DNA of 13,614 nucleotides from CAZWRV01 sp964636325 (GTDB lineage: Bacteria; Verrucomicrobiota; Lentisphaeria; Victivallales; GWF2-50-93): assembly GCA_964636325.1 (NCBI GenBank), contig CAZWRV010000131.1:1-13614 (forward strand), given 5' to 3'. The translations under genes were made by a program, and so were the position numbers. Every line of letters starts with the position of its first letter. Position 1 is the first letter of the stretch. Shown here piece by piece: positions 13,374 through 13,614 of the stretch. A model generated the notes under the pieces. That model worked only from the letters and a program-made list of their open reading frames with translations, searched no databases and had not been told where the DNA came from.

Positions 13374-13614
13374 GCAGATACCGGATGACGGATAGCAGAT
13401 GACGGGATACCGGATGATATGGATCTTTGTGAATGGTGAATTGTAAATCATGAATGGTTGATGCGCGTCGCAGGTCGCGAGTCGGGAGTCCGGATGATCG
13501 GCGCCAGGTAACGGCAGGCATCGGCAGGTTTCGATAGGAATCGCCTTATTCGACGCTAAATTAGAGCCCGTCCACAAAAATGGTTTTTTAGAAATTGTTT
13601 TCGCCCGGGATGCC
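13374..13614. other. Non-coding tail with degenerate short direct repeats
   Basis: GATACCGGATGA occurs exactly at 13377-13388 and 13406-13417, 29 bp apart, with AGCAGAT and GGATGACGG variants between. CCGGATGA recurs at 13490-13497. GAATGGT repeats at 13431 and 13452, and GTCG-rich and CGGCAGG-rich stretches follow near 13466-13490 and 13512-13530. I see no gene, RNA or terminator. The final ~50 bases turn AT-rich (AAAAATGGTTTTTT near 13577-13590) and may be the edge of another element that runs out of the window. Confidence 0.55.

Noticed and set aside
1..13614. tRNA, rRNA or insertion-sequence transposase
   Set aside because: None recognised on either strand. All long gaps are accounted for by repeats or featureless DNA.

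Overview
The window looks like a piece of a PVC-group chromosome, most likely Lentisphaerota (Victivallales-like) or a close relative. The basis is gene content, not a database search. There are two stand-alone type II/IV-prepilin-like proteins of the 'FTLIELLVVIAIIAI' kind that this lineage carries in large numbers. There is a GntR winged-helix regulator with a periplasmic-binding-protein-like sensor domain, there are very large secreted carbohydrate-active-type proteins, and the intergenic DNA is rich in palindromes. Base composition is GC-rich throughout and I see no compositional break that would mark a recent insertion.

Layout. Positions 1-296 are non-coding and open with a nested palindrome. 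From 10835 down to 297, five genes lie on the minus strand and read like one locus. In transcription order they are a GntR-type regulator (10835-9828), a secreted ~1174-aa CBM9/DOMON-like plus glycosidase-like protein (9768-6244), a cytosolic Asp-box (BNR) sialidase-fold protein (6148-5006), a ~1197-aa paralogue of the first large protein (4968-1375), and a prepilin-like protein (1184-297). Gaps are 59, 95, 37 and 190 bases; the last gap holds a perfect 18-bp palindrome and a long imperfect inverted repeat. On the plus strand follow a second, shorter prepilin-like protein (10997-11512), an ABC ATPase (11603-12550) and an overlapping ABC-2 permease with a TTG start (12501-13373). The last 241 bases are non-coding and made of degenerate short repeats.

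How it may work. The regulator gene has a near-consensus sigma70 promoter (TTGACA, 17 bp, TATTAT). It is threaded by four helically phased ATCAG boxes, forming two 17-bp direct repeats, which is the expected layout for ligand-controlled autorepression. A message from it could continue through the two large exported proteins and the BNR protein. My reading, which is inference, is a ligand-responsive glycan-use locus: the two exported paralogues bind and attack an unknown polysaccharide outside the cytoplasm, the BNR protein processes imported fragments, and the prepilin-like protein is a possible surface or secretion partner. No transporter for the product is in the window. The ABC ATPase/permease pair looks like a separate export-type unit.

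Most worth following up: the paralogue pair as a candidate uncharacterised glycosidase family (conserved GTWWDNSS and VENDWYAD motifs), the operator/promoter of the regulator, and the two intergenic palindrome families.
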